NCBI RefSeq assembly: GCF_024490875.1
Contig: NZ_JACCLX010000041.1
Span: 1-64,000 of the forward strand
Length of the DNA stretch: 64,000 nt
Direction: 5' to 3'
DNA from: Methanocaldococcus sp.
Lineage (GTDB): Archaea > AGJL01 > Methanococci > Methanococcales > Methanocaldococcaceae
Under the pieces are notes generated by a model. That model made no database searches, was not told the origin of the DNA, and saw only the letters and a list, made by a program, of their open reading frames with translations. This document shows, one piece after another, positions 19,780 through 30,294 of this stretch. The position numbers were made by a program, and so were the translations under genes. Position 1 is the stretch's first letter. Each line of letters opens with the position of its first letter.

Positions 19780-20880
19780 TTATACTATAAAGTCGATGTT
19801 GCATTTTTTAAATTCTTTTTTAGTATTTTTATTATTATTTGTTTTAGGAATTAATCTTTTTGGTTTTGTATCTTTGCCTATAATATTTGGAGATTTTACT
19901 CCTGTAATTATAGCCATAACTCTTATACACCCTTCCATCTCTGGATCTATTCTTGCACCCCATATAACATTTGCATCTGGATCAAGTTCCTTAGTTATTC
20001 CTTCACCAATGTCATTTGCCTCTTTTAATGTTAAATCTGGCCCTCCAGTTATATGAATTAAAGCTCCTTTTGCCCCTCTATAATCAACATCTAATAATGG
20101 ACAACTTAATGTTTCTCTTACTACATTTTGAACTCTATCTCCTCTATCATTGCCATCCACTTCTCCAACACCTATCATCGCTACTCCTCCACCACCCATA
20201 ACTGCCTTGACATCTGCAAAGTCAATATTTATTAAACTTGGAACTGCTATTGTTTCTGTTATTCCTTTAACTGCCTGTGCTATAATTTCATCAGCCACTT
20301 TGAATGCATCATTTATGGGTAGATTCGGAACTAACTCTAAAAGTTTATTGTTATCTATTATAATTACAGTGTCACAAACTTCTGACATTCTTTTAATTCC
20401 TTCATCGGCCTTTTTCATTCTTGCTCTTTCAATTTTAAATGGATATGTAACAACACCTACAACTATTGCTCCATTTTCTTTGGCTATCTCTGCAACTACT
20501 GGAGCTGATCCCGTCCCTGTTCCTCCACCCATTCCCGCTGTGACAAATACCAAATCAGCCCCTTTTAACTGCTCTTCTAATATATTTTTAGCCATTTCAG
20601 CCGCTTTTCTACCAATTTCAGGATAACCTCCTGCACCTAAACCTCTTGTTAATGTAGAACCTATTAAAATTTTTTTATCTGCTTGTATTACTTCTAAATG
20701 CTGTTTATCAGTGTTAATCGCTATTGTTTCTGCTCCTTGAATTCCAATTTCCATTAATCTGTTAATTGTATTGTTTCCTGCACCACCACATCCAACAACT
20801 ACAATTCTTGCCTCTCCAAATTCATCCTTTAAATATCTTGTAGTATCATTTCTTGATAATGCATCTTTTACGAGTTTCAT
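19780..20880 (-). CDS. ftsZ: Cell division protein FtsZ (FtsZ2-type)
   Basis: Tubulin-like GTPase that forms the division ring, 366 aa. The motifs are [16 protein letters not shown] near 29, the tubulin signature [12 protein letters not shown] near 114, and NINFD-like [11 protein letters not shown] near 205. Its context next to the HTH gene and mptN matches MJ0622, the second FtsZ of M. jannaschii. A longer frame starts at 20934, but GGATGATAATT lies just before the ATG at 20880. Confidence 0.96.
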   Translation of the reverse strand: MKLVKDALSRNDTTRYLKDEFGEARIVVVGCGGAGNNTINRLMEIGIQGAETIAINTDKQHLEVIQADKKILIGSTLTRGLGAGGYPEIGRKAAEMAKNILEEQLKGADLVFVTAGMGGGTGTGSAPVVAEIAKENGAIVVGVVTYPFKIERARMKKADEGIKRMSEVCDTVIIIDNNKLLELVPNLPINDAFKVADEIIAQAVKGITETIAVPSLINIDFADVKAVMGGGGVAMIGVGEVDGNDRGDRVQNVVRETLSCPLLDVDYRGAKGALIHITGGPDLTLKEANDIGEGITKELDPDANVIWGARIDPEMEGCIRVMAIITGVKSPNIIGKDTKPKRLIPKTNNNKNTKKEFKKCNIDFIV

Positions 20881-21046
20881 AATTATCATCCTGTAAATAA
20901 CTTTAATAATTAGAATTATCTTAAAATTTGTCATATGTAATTATTTGGTTACATGAATTAAATAAATAGACACTCTTATTATTTAGTGATAATTTATATT
21001 ATATAAAATTAACCAATAAGATATAAATATTATTTATGGTGAAATT

Positions 21047-21715
21047 TTGGTAAAAGTAAAAATATGTGGAATTACAAATAAAGAAGATATGGAGTATATA
21101 TCAAAAAAAGTTCATGCAGTAGGTGTTATAATTGATGTTCCTGTAAAAACTCCAAGAAAAATATCCTTAGATAAAGCTATAGAATTAAAAAAATACATAC
21201 CTCCATTTACATCATTGGTTTCTGTAATAATGCCAAATGATATAAAAGAAGTATTAGAGACTTATAAATTTTTAAAGCCAGACGCTATACAATTACATGG
21301 TTTTGAAAGTTTAGAATTTGTTAAAGATCTTAGAAGTTTAAAAAATAATGGAATAATAGATTTATATATAATTAAAGTTATCCATATACCAAAAGACGAA
21401 GAAATTGAATTTAAAAATTTACTAAATACAGCTAAAGATTATGAAAAATATGTAGATGCTATTTTAGTAGATACAAAAATAGAAAATGTAAAATTTGAGG
21501 GAAAAACTCACAACTGGGCAGTATCTAAGAAGTTGAGGGAATCTTTGAGAAAACCTTTAATTTTAGCAGGAGGTTTAAATAAGGATAATGTATTAGAGGC
21601 AATAAAAACAGTTAAACCCTATGCCATAGATGTATCTTCTTCATTAGAAAAATATGGAGGAAAAAAAGATTTTAAAAAAGTTGATGAATTTTTAAGTGTT
21701 ATTATTAGAATTTGA
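21047..21715 (+). CDS. trpF: Phosphoribosylanthranilate isomerase
   Basis: TIM-barrel isomerase of tryptophan synthesis, 222 aa. The N-terminal VKICGIT motif carries the catalytic Cys; QLHG near 85, DAILVDT near 142 and LAGGLNKDNV near 185 complete the active-site and phosphate regions. The start is TTG with GGTGA at 21039-21043. It lies near trpG and trpD but on the other strand, so the trp genes here are scattered rather than in one operon. Confidence 0.95.
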   Translation: MVKVKICGITNKEDMEYISKKVHAVGVIIDVPVKTPRKISLDKAIELKKYIPPFTSLVSVIMPNDIKEVLETYKFLKPDAIQLHGFESLEFVKDLRSLKNNGIIDLYIIKVIHIPKDEEIEFKNLLNTAKDYEKYVDAILVDTKIENVKFEGKTHNWAVSKKLRESLRKPLILAGGLNKDNVLEAIKTVKPYAIDVSSSLEKYGGKKDFKKVDEFLSVIIRI

Positions 21716-21723
21716 AAAATAAA

Positions 21724-22209
21724 TCATTTAAAATATCTTTTAATTTTATTTATTAACTCTCTCAAATCATTTATATTAGATGCCCGAATATCCTTTTTTT
21801 GGGGAAATTTTAAAATAATTTCATCAAAAATATTTGTATTTTGTGGTTTTTTCATCATATAATAGTATTTTGCTATGCAGTTAATTCTCGCGGTAATTAG
21901 TTCGCTTAAATATGTTAAACACATTTCCTCTGTAACAAGCCCCATATAGTTGTTTTTATTATCGTGTTTTAATAGGGATATTCCTACTAAAACTTCAATT
22001 ATATCAAATTTAACGAGTTCCTTAGAATTCTGTTGCTTCTTTTTTAACTCATATAAATAAATTGCTAAATCTCTAATAGAGTCCCAAGGTAAATTTAAAT
22101 TAACCTTATCTAAATCTTCTTTTTTTAATTTCCATAAAGGAACTTTTCTATCATCTAACAATACTGGATATTCTAAACAAAATTGATATAAAACTTCATA
22201 AACATCCAT
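21724..22209 (-). CDS. Conserved-looking hypothetical protein
   Basis: A 161-aa largely helical soluble protein; no family is recognised. It starts MDVYEVLYQFCLEYPVLLDD and holds an EEMCLTYLSELITARINCIAKYYYMMKK segment. It sits 24 bp downstream of trpG on the same strand and converges with trpF, so it may be co-transcribed with trpG. The ATG at 22209 is better placed to the upstream AGTGAAA than the in-frame GTG at 22218. Confidence 0.68.
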   Translation of the reverse strand: MDVYEVLYQFCLEYPVLLDDRKVPLWKLKKEDLDKVNLNLPWDSIRDLAIYLYELKKKQQNSKELVKFDIIEVLVGISLLKHDNKNNYMGLVTEEMCLTYLSELITARINCIAKYYYMMKKPQNTNIFDEIILKFPQKKDIRASNINDLRELINKIKRYFK

Positions 22210-22233
22210 ATTTTTCACTTAGTTTATTTTTGT

Positions 22234-22827
22234 TTAATATTCACTTTCAATAAAGTTCTTAATAAGTTTTAAACCTAAATCTGGAAATTTCAATTTGTCA
22301 GACTCTGTCAATATACTTTCAGGATGAAATTGAACACCTTCAATTGGCAACTTTTTATGTCTAACTCCCATAATATAGTTATCATCCAAACTTTTAGCAG
22401 TTATTTTTAACTCTTTTGGCACTTCTTTGGCTATTAATGAATGATATCTTCCTCCATAAAAAGGATTTGGTATATCTTTAAAAATACCTTCGCCATCATG
22501 TTTTATTAAACTTGCTTTTCCGTGCATGACTCTATTTGCCCTATCAACAACCCCTCCAAAAGCCTCAACAATACATTGATGTCCTAAACAAACCCCTAAT
22601 ATCGGAACATCAACCTCTTGAATTATTTTTATACAGTTTCCAGCGTCTTTTGGAGTTTTTGGACCAGGACTTATAATTATTCTATCTGGATTTATTTTTT
22701 TAATATCCTCTAAGGTTATTTTATTATCTACTAATTTAACTTTATGCCCCAATGTTCCTACATATTGAACTAAGTTCCAAACAAAGGAATCAATATTATC
22801 AATGATTAAAACTCTCTTAACTTCCAT
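22234..22827 (-). CDS. trpG: Anthranilate synthase glutamine amidotransferase subunit
   Basis: Class I glutaminase that supplies ammonia to TrpE, 197 aa. The triad region is present: GVCLGHQ with nucleophile Cys near 79, and GVQFHPES with His and Glu near 170. The oxyanion region SPGPKTP is also seen. The strong AGGAGG ends just before an in-frame TTG (22836); the ATG at 22827 has proper spacing. trpE is not in the window. Confidence 0.95.
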   Translation of the reverse strand: MEVKRVLIIDNIDSFVWNLVQYVGTLGHKVKLVDNKITLEDIKKINPDRIIISPGPKTPKDAGNCIKIIQEVDVPILGVCLGHQCIVEAFGGVVDRANRVMHGKASLIKHDGEGIFKDIPNPFYGGRYHSLIAKEVPKELKITAKSLDDNYIMGVRHKKLPIEGVQFHPESILTESDKLKFPDLGLKLIKNFIESEY

Positions 22828-22990
22828 TCTCTTCAAACCTCCTTAATAATTAATATTTAGCAAAATTAAAAATAATATTCTCAATAAAAATTAAATTTAA
22901 AAATAAGGAGATTTTTTATTTATAATTAACTACAACCTACAATCTAATTATACTTTATCTTATAACTTATAATTTTTTAATCAATTACCA

Positions 22991-24688
22991 TTACATCCTA
23001 CCAGGACAATTTATTCCTAACAACATTAATCCAGTTTCCAATACATTTTTAGTACTTTTGACTAACGACAATCTTGATTTTTTGATATTTTCATCTTTAG
23101 CCATTAAAATTGGACAATTTGCATAAAATCTATTGAATGTTTTGGCAAGTTCTAACAAGTAATTAGCTAAGATATGCACTTTTCTATTCTCAGCACTTTC
23201 TTTAATAATATCTTTAAACTCATTTAACATTTTAATTAAACTTTTTTCTTCGTTAGTTAATTCATAATCAAATATTGCCTCATCTTTAATGTTCTTATTT
23301 TCTGCCTCTTCCAAAATTCTGCAACATCTTGCGTGGGCATACTGTATAAATGGACATCCTACTTTTTCAAAATCTAACGCCTCATCCCATTTAAATATCA
23401 TTGACTTTTCTGGAGAAATTCTTGCAATGTTATATCTAACTGCCCCCAATCCAATATCATAGGCTATTTTTTCATCTACTCCTCTTTTTTTACACTCTTC
23501 CTTAGCTCTCTTTATAGCCTCCTCTAACAACTCATCAGCACTAATAAATCTACCTTTTCTTGTACTCATTGAACCTTCTGGAAGTGAGATAAATTCATAA
23601 AATATAACTTCTGGAACTTTACTACCTAACAATTTTAATGCTGCTTTAACCATTTCAGCAGTTAATTTGTGATCAGCTCCCAATACATCTATTCCAATGT
23701 CACACTTTGATAGTTTATCCAAATGATAAGCAATATCTCTCGTTGAATACAAACTTGTTCCATTAGCCCTTGCTAAAACCATTTTCTTTTGAATACCAAA
23801 ATCTGACAAATCGAGTATATATGTATCTTCTTTAATTACCTTACCAGTCTCCATTAACCTCTTTATAACATCTTTAACCATTCCATTTCTTACATAAGAG
23901 CTTTCCCAAACAAATGTATCATGTTTTATATTTAAATTTTTTAAGGTCTCTTTTATTCCATCCAATGCATAATTAACTGCAAATTCAAATTTTTTGACAA
24001 TTTCATTATCTTCATTCCTCTCCAAAGCATTTTCATATTCTCTCATTAATTCAAGGATTTTTTCCTCTTCCTCTGGATGTTCCTCTAAATACTTATTAAT
24101 TTTTACATAAGTTTCAGCAATTGCATTATCTTTCTTCTTATTTTCATCTAAACCAAACAACTCTATACCATAAACAACCAACGCCATCTGCCTACCCATA
24201 TCATTTACATAGTAGTGAGTTTCAACATCATAACCATAAAACTCCAATATTCTTTTTAAACTATCTCCAATAATAGCATTTCTCAAATGCCCTATGTGTA
24301 AAGGTCCGTTAGGATTTGCAGAAGTATGTTCTAAAATAATTTTTATTCCTTTTTTGTCTCCTCTCCCATAATTATGTCCTTCTTTAGTAATCTCCTCTGT
24401 TAAATCTTTACCTAATTTATTATAATCAATATAAAAGTTTATGTATCCATTAACTACCTTTATTTCTTTAACACCCTCAATATTCATACTTTTTAACTTA
24501 TTTGCTATACTTTCGGCAATCTCTTTTGGACTTTTCTTTAATTCTTTAGATAATTTAAAGCAAATATTAACAGAATAATCCCCTAATTCTAAATTTGGAG
24601 GTTCATCTAATTTTATATCTATTTCTTTTTTTAATTCTTCACTAATTACTTTTTTTAATGCATTTATAATATTACTTTTAACATCCAT
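22991..24688 (-). CDS. argS: Arginyl-tRNA synthetase
   Basis: Class Ia synthetase, 565 aa. The N-terminal additional domain ([19 protein letters not shown]) binds the tRNA D-loop. The HIGH motif appears in [15 protein letters not shown] near 127-133, and the MSTRKGRFI motif near 370 stands in for KMSKS. The anticodon-binding region ends with the family's C-terminal LMLLGI..PGRM. It is transcribed divergently from tRNA-Ala. Confidence 0.97.
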   Translation of the reverse strand: MDVKSNIINALKKVISEELKKEIDIKLDEPPNLELGDYSVNICFKLSKELKKSPKEIAESIANKLKSMNIEGVKEIKVVNGYINFYIDYNKLGKDLTEEITKEGHNYGRGDKKGIKIILEHTSANPNGPLHIGHLRNAIIGDSLKRILEFYGYDVETHYYVNDMGRQMALVVYGIELFGLDENKKKDNAIAETYVKINKYLEEHPEEEEKILELMREYENALERNEDNEIVKKFEFAVNYALDGIKETLKNLNIKHDTFVWESSYVRNGMVKDVIKRLMETGKVIKEDTYILDLSDFGIQKKMVLARANGTSLYSTRDIAYHLDKLSKCDIGIDVLGADHKLTAEMVKAALKLLGSKVPEVIFYEFISLPEGSMSTRKGRFISADELLEEAIKRAKEECKKRGVDEKIAYDIGLGAVRYNIARISPEKSMIFKWDEALDFEKVGCPFIQYAHARCCRILEEAENKNIKDEAIFDYELTNEEKSLIKMLNEFKDIIKESAENRKVHILANYLLELAKTFNRFYANCPILMAKDENIKKSRLSLVKSTKNVLETGLMLLGINCPGRM

Positions 24689-24770
24689 ATTCTTCCCTCT
24701 TCTTATTTATTTATTATCAATTAAAATTCATCAATTTAAATCCTAAATTAATTTAATTTATTGACAGAAA

Positions 24771-24781
24771 ATTTTATATAT
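24771..24781 (+). promoter_or_regulatory. Box A (TATA) of tRNA-Ala
   Basis: TTTTATATATG lies about 40 bases before the tRNA and is followed by a TGCA start-like element at 24787-24790. This is the textbook archaeal TATA-to-start arrangement for a stable RNA gene. Confidence 0.65.
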
Positions 24782-24814
24782 GATTATGCAATATAAAAAC
24801 TCTTGGTGTTGTGT

Positions 24815-24891
24815 GGGCTGGTAGCTCAGACTGGGAGAGCGCCGCATTGGCTGTGCGGGGGCCGCGGGTTCAAATCCCGCCCAGTCCACCA
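24815..24891 (+). tRNA. tRNA-Ala (GGC)
   Basis: A 77-nt cloverleaf including encoded CCA. The acceptor stem GGGCTGG pairs with CCAGTCC and contains G3:U70, the alanine identity pair. The D arm is GCTC/GAGC. The anticodon stem CCGCA/TGCGG encloses loop TTGGCTG with anticodon GGC at 24849-24851, and the T arm is GCGGG-TTCAAAT-CCCGC. A U at position 37 is unusual but does not disturb the fold. Confidence 0.93.
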
Positions 24892-24906
24892 TTTTTTTAA
24901 ATTCTT

Positions 24907-26175
24907 TTATTCTTTTATTGAGTTATATATTTTTTGAATAAATTCAACTTTTTTAACTACATCTATTGAAGTTTTACCTAATACTCTTATCATTGGCTCT
25001 TTTCCTAAACCTCCTTTGTCGTAAATAATATCTGGAATTTTACCAATTTTTTTACACGCTATTGTTGTTCCCCATTCCATTGTTGAAACATTTGGAGGCT
25101 CCTCACTCCTATCAAATGAAGAAATTATAAATTTATCTTTAAATTTCTCTTTTAATGTTTTTATTAAATCTTCATCATATTTTATATTCATACAACTTCT
25201 TATTTTAGGATCAAATTTACTTGCAGATAAAATTATCTTTGCAATGTGTTCAGAAGCCCCAAATTCTATATCTCCTACTACATAAAATCCTCCAAGCTTA
25301 TTTTTTATAATTCTACCAGTTAAAGCAGCAATATCATTAAAATCCTTTGGTAGTGGTAGAGATTCAGCAATATTACTCCCAACTTCTGGTATTAAAGTAA
25401 AATTAATCTTTTTTAGTAAGTATATAGCATAACTTAAATTCTTTATAACTGTCTCTTTATTGATATAAGTAGGATTAGAATTATATCCATATTTTGTTTT
25501 TTTAGCATATATAATTGAGGAAAGTATAAAATTCTTTGCCTCTTTAATGGCATCTTCTAATTTATATCCTTTTGATAAAAATGCTGTTATTGCCGTAGAA
25601 TAAACGCATCCAGTTCCATGAACTTCCTTATTTATTTTAAATCCTTTAAATATCTTTATAGTTGTAAAGTTTCTTTTTAAAATATCATCAATTCCTGTAA
25701 TTAAGATATATAAATCTTTTTTAAGATGGTAATTTTTATTTTTTACAAATTCCATAATTTTATTATACTCTTCTCTATTTGGAGTTATTAAGTAAGATTT
25801 ATTAAAGAGTTCAATATACTTCTCCATTAATTTTTCATCAACAAAATTATATTTAGTTGTAGATGCAAGAACTGGGTCGCAGATAACTTTTAAATCGTAT
25901 TTGTCAATATATTTCAGTAAAATATCTATACTCTGAGAAGTTAAAACGCCAGTTTTCACATACTTTATTTCAAATTCTTCAAACACTGATTTAAATTGAT
26001 TTTTTATATCTTCTTTTGGTAAGTCATATTTTTCATAAACCTCTTTATTTGTTTGAGGGATTATTGAAGTAATTATAGATGGACAATAAACTCCTAATGT
26101 GTGAGATGTTTTTATATCCGCTGAAATTCCTGCTCCACCAGTAGGATCATAGCCCCCAACAGATAATATTAACAT
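24907..26175 (-). CDS. thiDN: Bifunctional HMP-phosphate kinase / ThiN thiamine phosphate synthase
   Basis: A 422-aa fusion. Residues 1 to about 240 are ThiD (ribokinase fold): GGYDPTGGAGISAD at the start and the anion-hole motif EVHGTGCVYSTAIT near 190. Residues from about 250 are ThiN (SNIAESLPLP, ALTGRI, FGASEHIAKIIL, GLGKEPMIRVLG), the archaeal replacement of ThiE that couples pyrimidine and thiazole phosphates. The frame opens upstream, but the ATG at 26175 follows GGTGAG. A small coiled-coil gene and trpD lie directly upstream. Confidence 0.93.
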   Translation of the reverse strand: MLILSVGGYDPTGGAGISADIKTSHTLGVYCPSIITSIIPQTNKEVYEKYDLPKEDIKNQFKSVFEEFEIKYVKTGVLTSQSIDILLKYIDKYDLKVICDPVLASTTKYNFVDEKLMEKYIELFNKSYLITPNREEYNKIMEFVKNKNYHLKKDLYILITGIDDILKRNFTTIKIFKGFKINKEVHGTGCVYSTAITAFLSKGYKLEDAIKEAKNFILSSIIYAKKTKYGYNSNPTYINKETVIKNLSYAIYLLKKINFTLIPEVGSNIAESLPLPKDFNDIAALTGRIIKNKLGGFYVVGDIEFGASEHIAKIILSASKFDPKIRSCMNIKYDEDLIKTLKEKFKDKFIISSFDRSEEPPNVSTMEWGTTIACKKIGKIPDIIYDKGGLGKEPMIRVLGKTSIDVVKKVEFIQKIYNSIKE

Positions 26176-26188
26176 TAAACTCACCAAG

Positions 26189-26437
26189 TTATAAAGATTT
26201 TACATTGATTTCTCTTAAACATTTCATAATTCTATTTATATTTTCTTCTAAAAAATTAATTTTTTCCAAATCTTCTTTAATATCCTCTTTTTTAATTTCT
26301 CCACAAGATATTTTATTTTTAAGTTCATCAGTAGTTTTTACACCATATTTTTTCAGTATTTCATTTAATTCATTTTCAAGTTCATTTAACTCTTCTAAAA
26401 ATACTTTTTTCATAGATTTTATTATTATTTTTTCCAT
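26189..26437 (-). CDS. Small coiled-coil protein
   Basis: An 82-aa, Glu/Lys-rich protein predicted to be nearly all coiled coil (LEELNELENELNEILKKYG). Family and function are not recognised. It lies between trpD (2 bp upstream) and thiDN (13 bp downstream) on the same strand, with GAGAGGG before the ATG, so it is almost certainly part of that transcript. Composition-driven artefact is possible but the operon spacing argues against it. Confidence 0.68.
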   Translation of the reverse strand: MEKIIIKSMKKVFLEELNELENELNEILKKYGVKTTDELKNKISCGEIKKEDIKEDLEKINFLEENINRIMKCLREINVKSL

Positions 26438-26439
26438 CT

Positions 26440-27453
26440 TTAACCCTCTCTATAAAATTCTATTAAATCTTCTAATTTTTTCAAAGCCTTTCCTGAGTCA
26501 ATTGATTTTTCTGCCAACTTTATACCTTCCTCAACATCATTAGCAACCTCAGATATATATAAAGCAAATGCAGAATTTAATACAACAATATCTCTTTTAG
26601 CCCCAGTTTCTTCCCCTTCTAATATATTTCTAATTATTTTAGCATTTTCTTTAGCATCTCCTCCTTTAATATCCTCTAATTTAGATCTTTTTATACCAAA
26701 ATCTTCTGGTTCTATATAATAACTTCTTATCTTTCCATTCTTTAATTCAGATATTTTTGTTCTCCCTACTGTTGTAATTTCATCCATTCCACTACCATGA
26801 ACAACTAATGCCCCTCTTAATCCCAAATTTTTTAAAACATAAGATAATTTTTCAGTTAAATTTTCATCATAAACTCCCATTAATTGATAATTTGCATTTG
26901 CTGGATTGGTTAAAGGCCCCAAAATATTAAAGACAGTTCTAATTCCTAACTCTCTTCTAACTGGTGTAGCATACTTCATTGCTGGATGAAAGTTAGGGGC
27001 AAATAAAAACCCTATTCCTATTTTTTCTATTGATTCCTTAACTTTCTCTAATGGAACATTTAAATTAACTCCTAACGCCTCCAAAACATCTGCACTACCA
27101 CTTTTACTACTTACAGATTTATTTCCATGTTTAGCCACTGGAACATATGGAGAAACTACAAATGCAGTAGTTGTGCTTATATTAAATGTGTTTAAATTAT
27201 CTCCACCAGTTCCACAAGTATCTAACAACTTAGGAACTTTTGGATTTATCTTTAATGAAAATTCTCTCATAACTTTTGCAAAAGATGTTATTTCCTCTAT
27301 TGTTTCCCCCTTCATTCTTAAAGCTGTTAATAAGGCAGCTATTTGAGTTGGCTTTGCAATTCCTTCCATAATTTCTTTCATAACTTCTTCTGCTTCATTT
27401 TTATCTAAATCTTTAAATTCTACAACTTTTTTTAATGCCTCAGTAATAACCAT
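26440..27453 (-). CDS. trpD: Anthranilate phosphoribosyltransferase
   Basis: A 337-aa enzyme joining anthranilate and PRPP. The PRPP/magnesium motif [15 protein letters not shown] lies near 78, [21 protein letters not shown] near 103 binds anthranilate and PRPP, and [19 protein letters not shown] near 160 completes the active site. The ATG at 27453 follows GGTGATATTT. It heads an apparent unit with the coiled-coil gene and thiDN. Confidence 0.96.
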   Translation of the reverse strand: MVITEALKKVVEFKDLDKNEAEEVMKEIMEGIAKPTQIAALLTALRMKGETIEEITSFAKVMREFSLKINPKVPKLLDTCGTGGDNLNTFNISTTTAFVVSPYVPVAKHGNKSVSSKSGSADVLEALGVNLNVPLEKVKESIEKIGIGFLFAPNFHPAMKYATPVRRELGIRTVFNILGPLTNPANANYQLMGVYDENLTEKLSYVLKNLGLRGALVVHGSGMDEITTVGRTKISELKNGKIRSYYIEPEDFGIKRSKLEDIKGGDAKENAKIIRNILEGEETGAKRDIVVLNSAFALYISEVANDVEEGIKLAEKSIDSGKALKKLEDLIEFYREG

Positions 27454-27584
27454 AAATATCACCACCTCAAATAATAGTAAAAAATAAAATTAATTGATGG
27501 ATGTATATATTTAGAGATAACTATTAGATTTAAAGATTTTGAATATCTCTCCATTTGAAACTTTTTTACTAACCATTATAAACA

Positions 27585-27594
27585 TTTATATAAA
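27585..27594 (+). promoter_or_regulatory. Probable TATA box of eno
   Basis: TTTATATAAA lies about 70 bases before the enolase TTG start, with a TGCA element at 27615-27618 about 30 bases further on as a likely start. The divergent trpD promoter would lie in the same 200-bp gap. Confidence 0.5.
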
Positions 27595-27655
27595 ATTAAG
27601 TAGTTAAATACTTATGCAATTTATTGTCTAAGAGAACATTAAAAATGGTGATATT

Positions 27656-28948
27656 TTGTTATACAATGTAGATGAAAGATTTGAAATTAAAGATATCGTT
27701 GCGAGAGAGGTTATTGATTCAAGAGGAAATCCAACAGTTGAAGTAGAAGTTATAACAAAAGGTAAAGGTTATGGTTCAGCAATAGTTCCTAGTGGAGCAT
27801 CAACTGGATCTCACGAGGCATTAGAGTTGAGAGATAAAGAAAAAAGATTTGGAGGAAAAGGAGTATTAATGGCTGTTGAAAATGTTAATTCTATAATAAA
27901 ACCTGAAATAGTAGGTTATGATGCAAGAATGCAGAGAGAAATAGATAATATAATGATTGAATTAGATGGAACTCCAAATAAATCAAAGTTAGGGGCTAAT
28001 GCTATATTGGCTGTTTCTTTGGCAGTTGCTAAGGCGGCGGCATCAACAGCAAAGATTCCACTGTATAAATACTTAGGAGGCTTTAACTCTTTTGTTATGC
28101 CAGTTCCAATGATGAACGTCATAAATGGAGGAAAACACGCTGGAAATGATTTGGACTTACAAGAGTTTATGATTATGCCTGTTGGAGCCATATCAATATC
28201 TGAATCTGTAAGAATGGGCTCAGAAGTTTATCATGTATTAAAGAAGGTTATTGAAGAGAAGTATGGTAAAAATGCTATAAATGTTGGAGATGAAGGAGGT
28301 TTTGCTCCTCCATTAAAAACATCAAGAGAGGCTTTAGATTTACTAACTGAAAGTGTTAAAAAAGCTGGTTATGAATGTGGGGAAGATATTGTCTTTGCCT
28401 TAGATGCCGCGGCATCAGAGTTTTATAAAGATGATGGTTACTACCATGTTGAAGGTAAAAAGTTAAGTAGAGAAGAATTATTAGATTATTATAAAGCATT
28501 AGTTGAAGAATATCCTATTGTTTCAATTGAAGATCCATTCCACGAAGAAGATTTCGAAGGATTTGCAATGATAACTAAAGAATTGGATATTCAAATTGTT
28601 GGAGATGACATATTTGTAACAAATGTTGAAAGGTTAAGAAAAGGTATAGAAATGAAGGCTGGAAACGCCTTACTATTGAAAGTTAATCAAATTGGAACTT
28701 TAAGTGAGGCAATTGATGCGGCAAATTTAGCATTTAGAAATGGTTATGGAGTTATTGTCTCACATAGAAGTGGAGAGACAGAAGATACGACAATAGCAGA
28801 TTTAGCAGTGGCATTAAACTCTGGGCAGATAAAAACAGGAGCACCAGCAAGAGGGGAGAGAACAGCAAAATACAACCAGTTAATTAGAATAGAGCAAGAG
28901 TTAGGAATAACGAAATACGCTGGAAAGAAATTTAGATGTCCATTCTAA
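27656..28948 (+). CDS. eno: Enolase
   Basis: Interconverts 2-phosphoglycerate and phosphoenolpyruvate; 430 aa, standard size. Motifs include [11 protein letters not shown] and [15 protein letters not shown] near the start, [12 protein letters not shown] near 210, the metal ligands in [20 protein letters not shown] and QIVGDDIF, and the catalytic lysine regions LLKVNQIGT and [10 protein letters not shown]. The start is TTG with GGTGAT at 27647-27652, a common pattern in this genome. Confidence 0.98.
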   Translation: MLYNVDERFEIKDIVAREVIDSRGNPTVEVEVITKGKGYGSAIVPSGASTGSHEALELRDKEKRFGGKGVLMAVENVNSIIKPEIVGYDARMQREIDNIMIELDGTPNKSKLGANAILAVSLAVAKAAASTAKIPLYKYLGGFNSFVMPVPMMNVINGGKHAGNDLDLQEFMIMPVGAISISESVRMGSEVYHVLKKVIEEKYGKNAINVGDEGGFAPPLKTSREALDLLTESVKKAGYECGEDIVFALDAAASEFYKDDGYYHVEGKKLSREELLDYYKALVEEYPIVSIEDPFHEEDFEGFAMITKELDIQIVGDDIFVTNVERLRKGIEMKAGNALLLKVNQIGTLSEAIDAANLAFRNGYGVIVSHRSGETEDTTIADLAVALNSGQIKTGAPARGERTAKYNQLIRIEQELGITKYAGKKFRCPF

Positions 28949-29040
28949 TTTATTTTTGCTTTATTTTTAATTTTTAAAATTATAATTTTTAGGATTAATT
29001 CGTTATTTTTTGATTATTTTTATTTTGTGAAGGTGAAATT

Positions 29041-30291
29041 ATGGACTTAGAAAAGTTAATAAAAATTGGTGAAAAAAATGGCTTTGAGACAGAAGTTTTT
29101 TTTGAAAAATCTTACTATACAGGAATAGATTTAGATGGAAAGAGTGTAGATAGTTTTCAAACAGAGGTTGATTATGGTATCGGAGTTAGAGTTCTAAAAG
29201 ATGGCAAAGTTGGTTTTGCCTATTCTAATAGATTTAATGAAAGTATTGTTTATAGAGCAATGAAAAACTTAGTAGAAGATAGATATACTAAATTTGCAGA
29301 GCCACAAAAGTATAAAGAGCCAAAAGGAATTTATTATAAAGAAATCCTAAATTTAGAGGAGGAAAAACTATTGGAATGTCTTATAACTATGAGGGATATT
29401 ATTTTAGACAATAATGCCACTGTTTTGAGCGGAGGAGTTTCGAAATCAGTAGGTTATGTAAGAATAATAAACTCTAATGGCGTAGATGTTGAATATGAAG
29501 ATACTTATTTTTCAGCATCAATATCAATAATGTATGAAGGAGAAACTTCCTATGAAGGAAAAACTCGACATAATATTTTCAATGTCGAAGAAATTAGTTA
29601 CAAGGCATTAGATTTGGCTAAAAAATCAGCAAATGGAAAAAGTATTTCATACAAAGGAAATATTATTTTATCTCCAAGAGCCTTGCGTGAGTTATTGGCA
29701 TATACATTGGTGCCAGCGTTTAGTGCTGAGAATGTTCAGAGAGATAGGAGTATTTTAAAAAACAAAATTGGAGAACAGATTTTTAATGATTGTATAACGA
29801 TAGTTGATGATGGAACTTTGGATTATGGTTTATACTCTTCAAAGTGCGATGATGAAGGAACCAAAACACAAAGAACTGTATTAGTGGAAAACGGAATTTT
29901 AAAAAATTATCTATATGATATAAAAAGGGCTAATAAAGAAGGAAAGACATCAACAGGAAACGCTTCAAGAGGTTATAGTTCTCTCCCATACATATCTCCA
30001 ACGAACTTTATTATTGAGAAAACTAATAACAGTTTAGATGATTTTGATGAATATATTTATATAAATGGAATTATTGGTTCTCACACATCAAATCCAATTA
30101 CAGGAGATTTTGCCGTTGAGATTCAAAACTCATACTATTACAAAAATGGAGAAATTATTCCACTAAAAAAAGGAATGTTTGGAGGAAATATATTTGAGAT
30201 GTTTAAAGATGCTATTCCTTTAAATGATGTAGAACAGAGAGGTAAGTTAATTTCTCCTTCAATAGTTTTCAAAGGAGAAATAGTTAGTTAA
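29041..30291 (+). CDS. TldE/PmbA-type protein of the TldD/PmbA protease family
   Basis: A 416-aa member of the modulator-of-gyrase family. The HExxxH zinc motif of the TldD partner is absent, so this is the TldE (PmbA) half of what in bacteria is a TldD-TldE metalloprotease. Family hallmarks include VDYGIGVRVLKDGKVGFAY near 40, the large C-terminal domain with ILSPRALRELL, and GIIGSHTSNPITGDFAVE near 335. A TldD partner is not in the window. Confidence 0.88.
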   Translation: MDLEKLIKIGEKNGFETEVFFEKSYYTGIDLDGKSVDSFQTEVDYGIGVRVLKDGKVGFAYSNRFNESIVYRAMKNLVEDRYTKFAEPQKYKEPKGIYYKEILNLEEEKLLECLITMRDIILDNNATVLSGGVSKSVGYVRIINSNGVDVEYEDTYFSASISIMYEGETSYEGKTRHNIFNVEEISYKALDLAKKSANGKSISYKGNIILSPRALRELLAYTLVPAFSAENVQRDRSILKNKIGEQIFNDCITIVDDGTLDYGLYSSKCDDEGTKTQRTVLVENGILKNYLYDIKRANKEGKTSTGNASRGYSSLPYISPTNFIIEKTNNSLDDFDEYIYINGIIGSHTSNPITGDFAVEIQNSYYYKNGEIIPLKKGMFGGNIFEMFKDAIPLNDVEQRGKLISPSIVFKGEIVS

Positions 30292-30294
30292 ATT

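Noticed and set aside
20150-20626. Long plus-strand frame (158 codons) opposite ftsZ
   Set aside because: It is antisense to a clear FtsZ, has no ribosome site and a low-complexity composition typical of shadow frames.
24813-24891. Reading the tRNA at 24.8 kb with a 5' end at 24813 and acceptor GTGGGCT
   Set aside because: This leaves GG at positions 8-9 and shifts the D arm. Starting at 24815 gives T8-A9, a full acceptor with G3:U70 and a regular tRNA-Ala.
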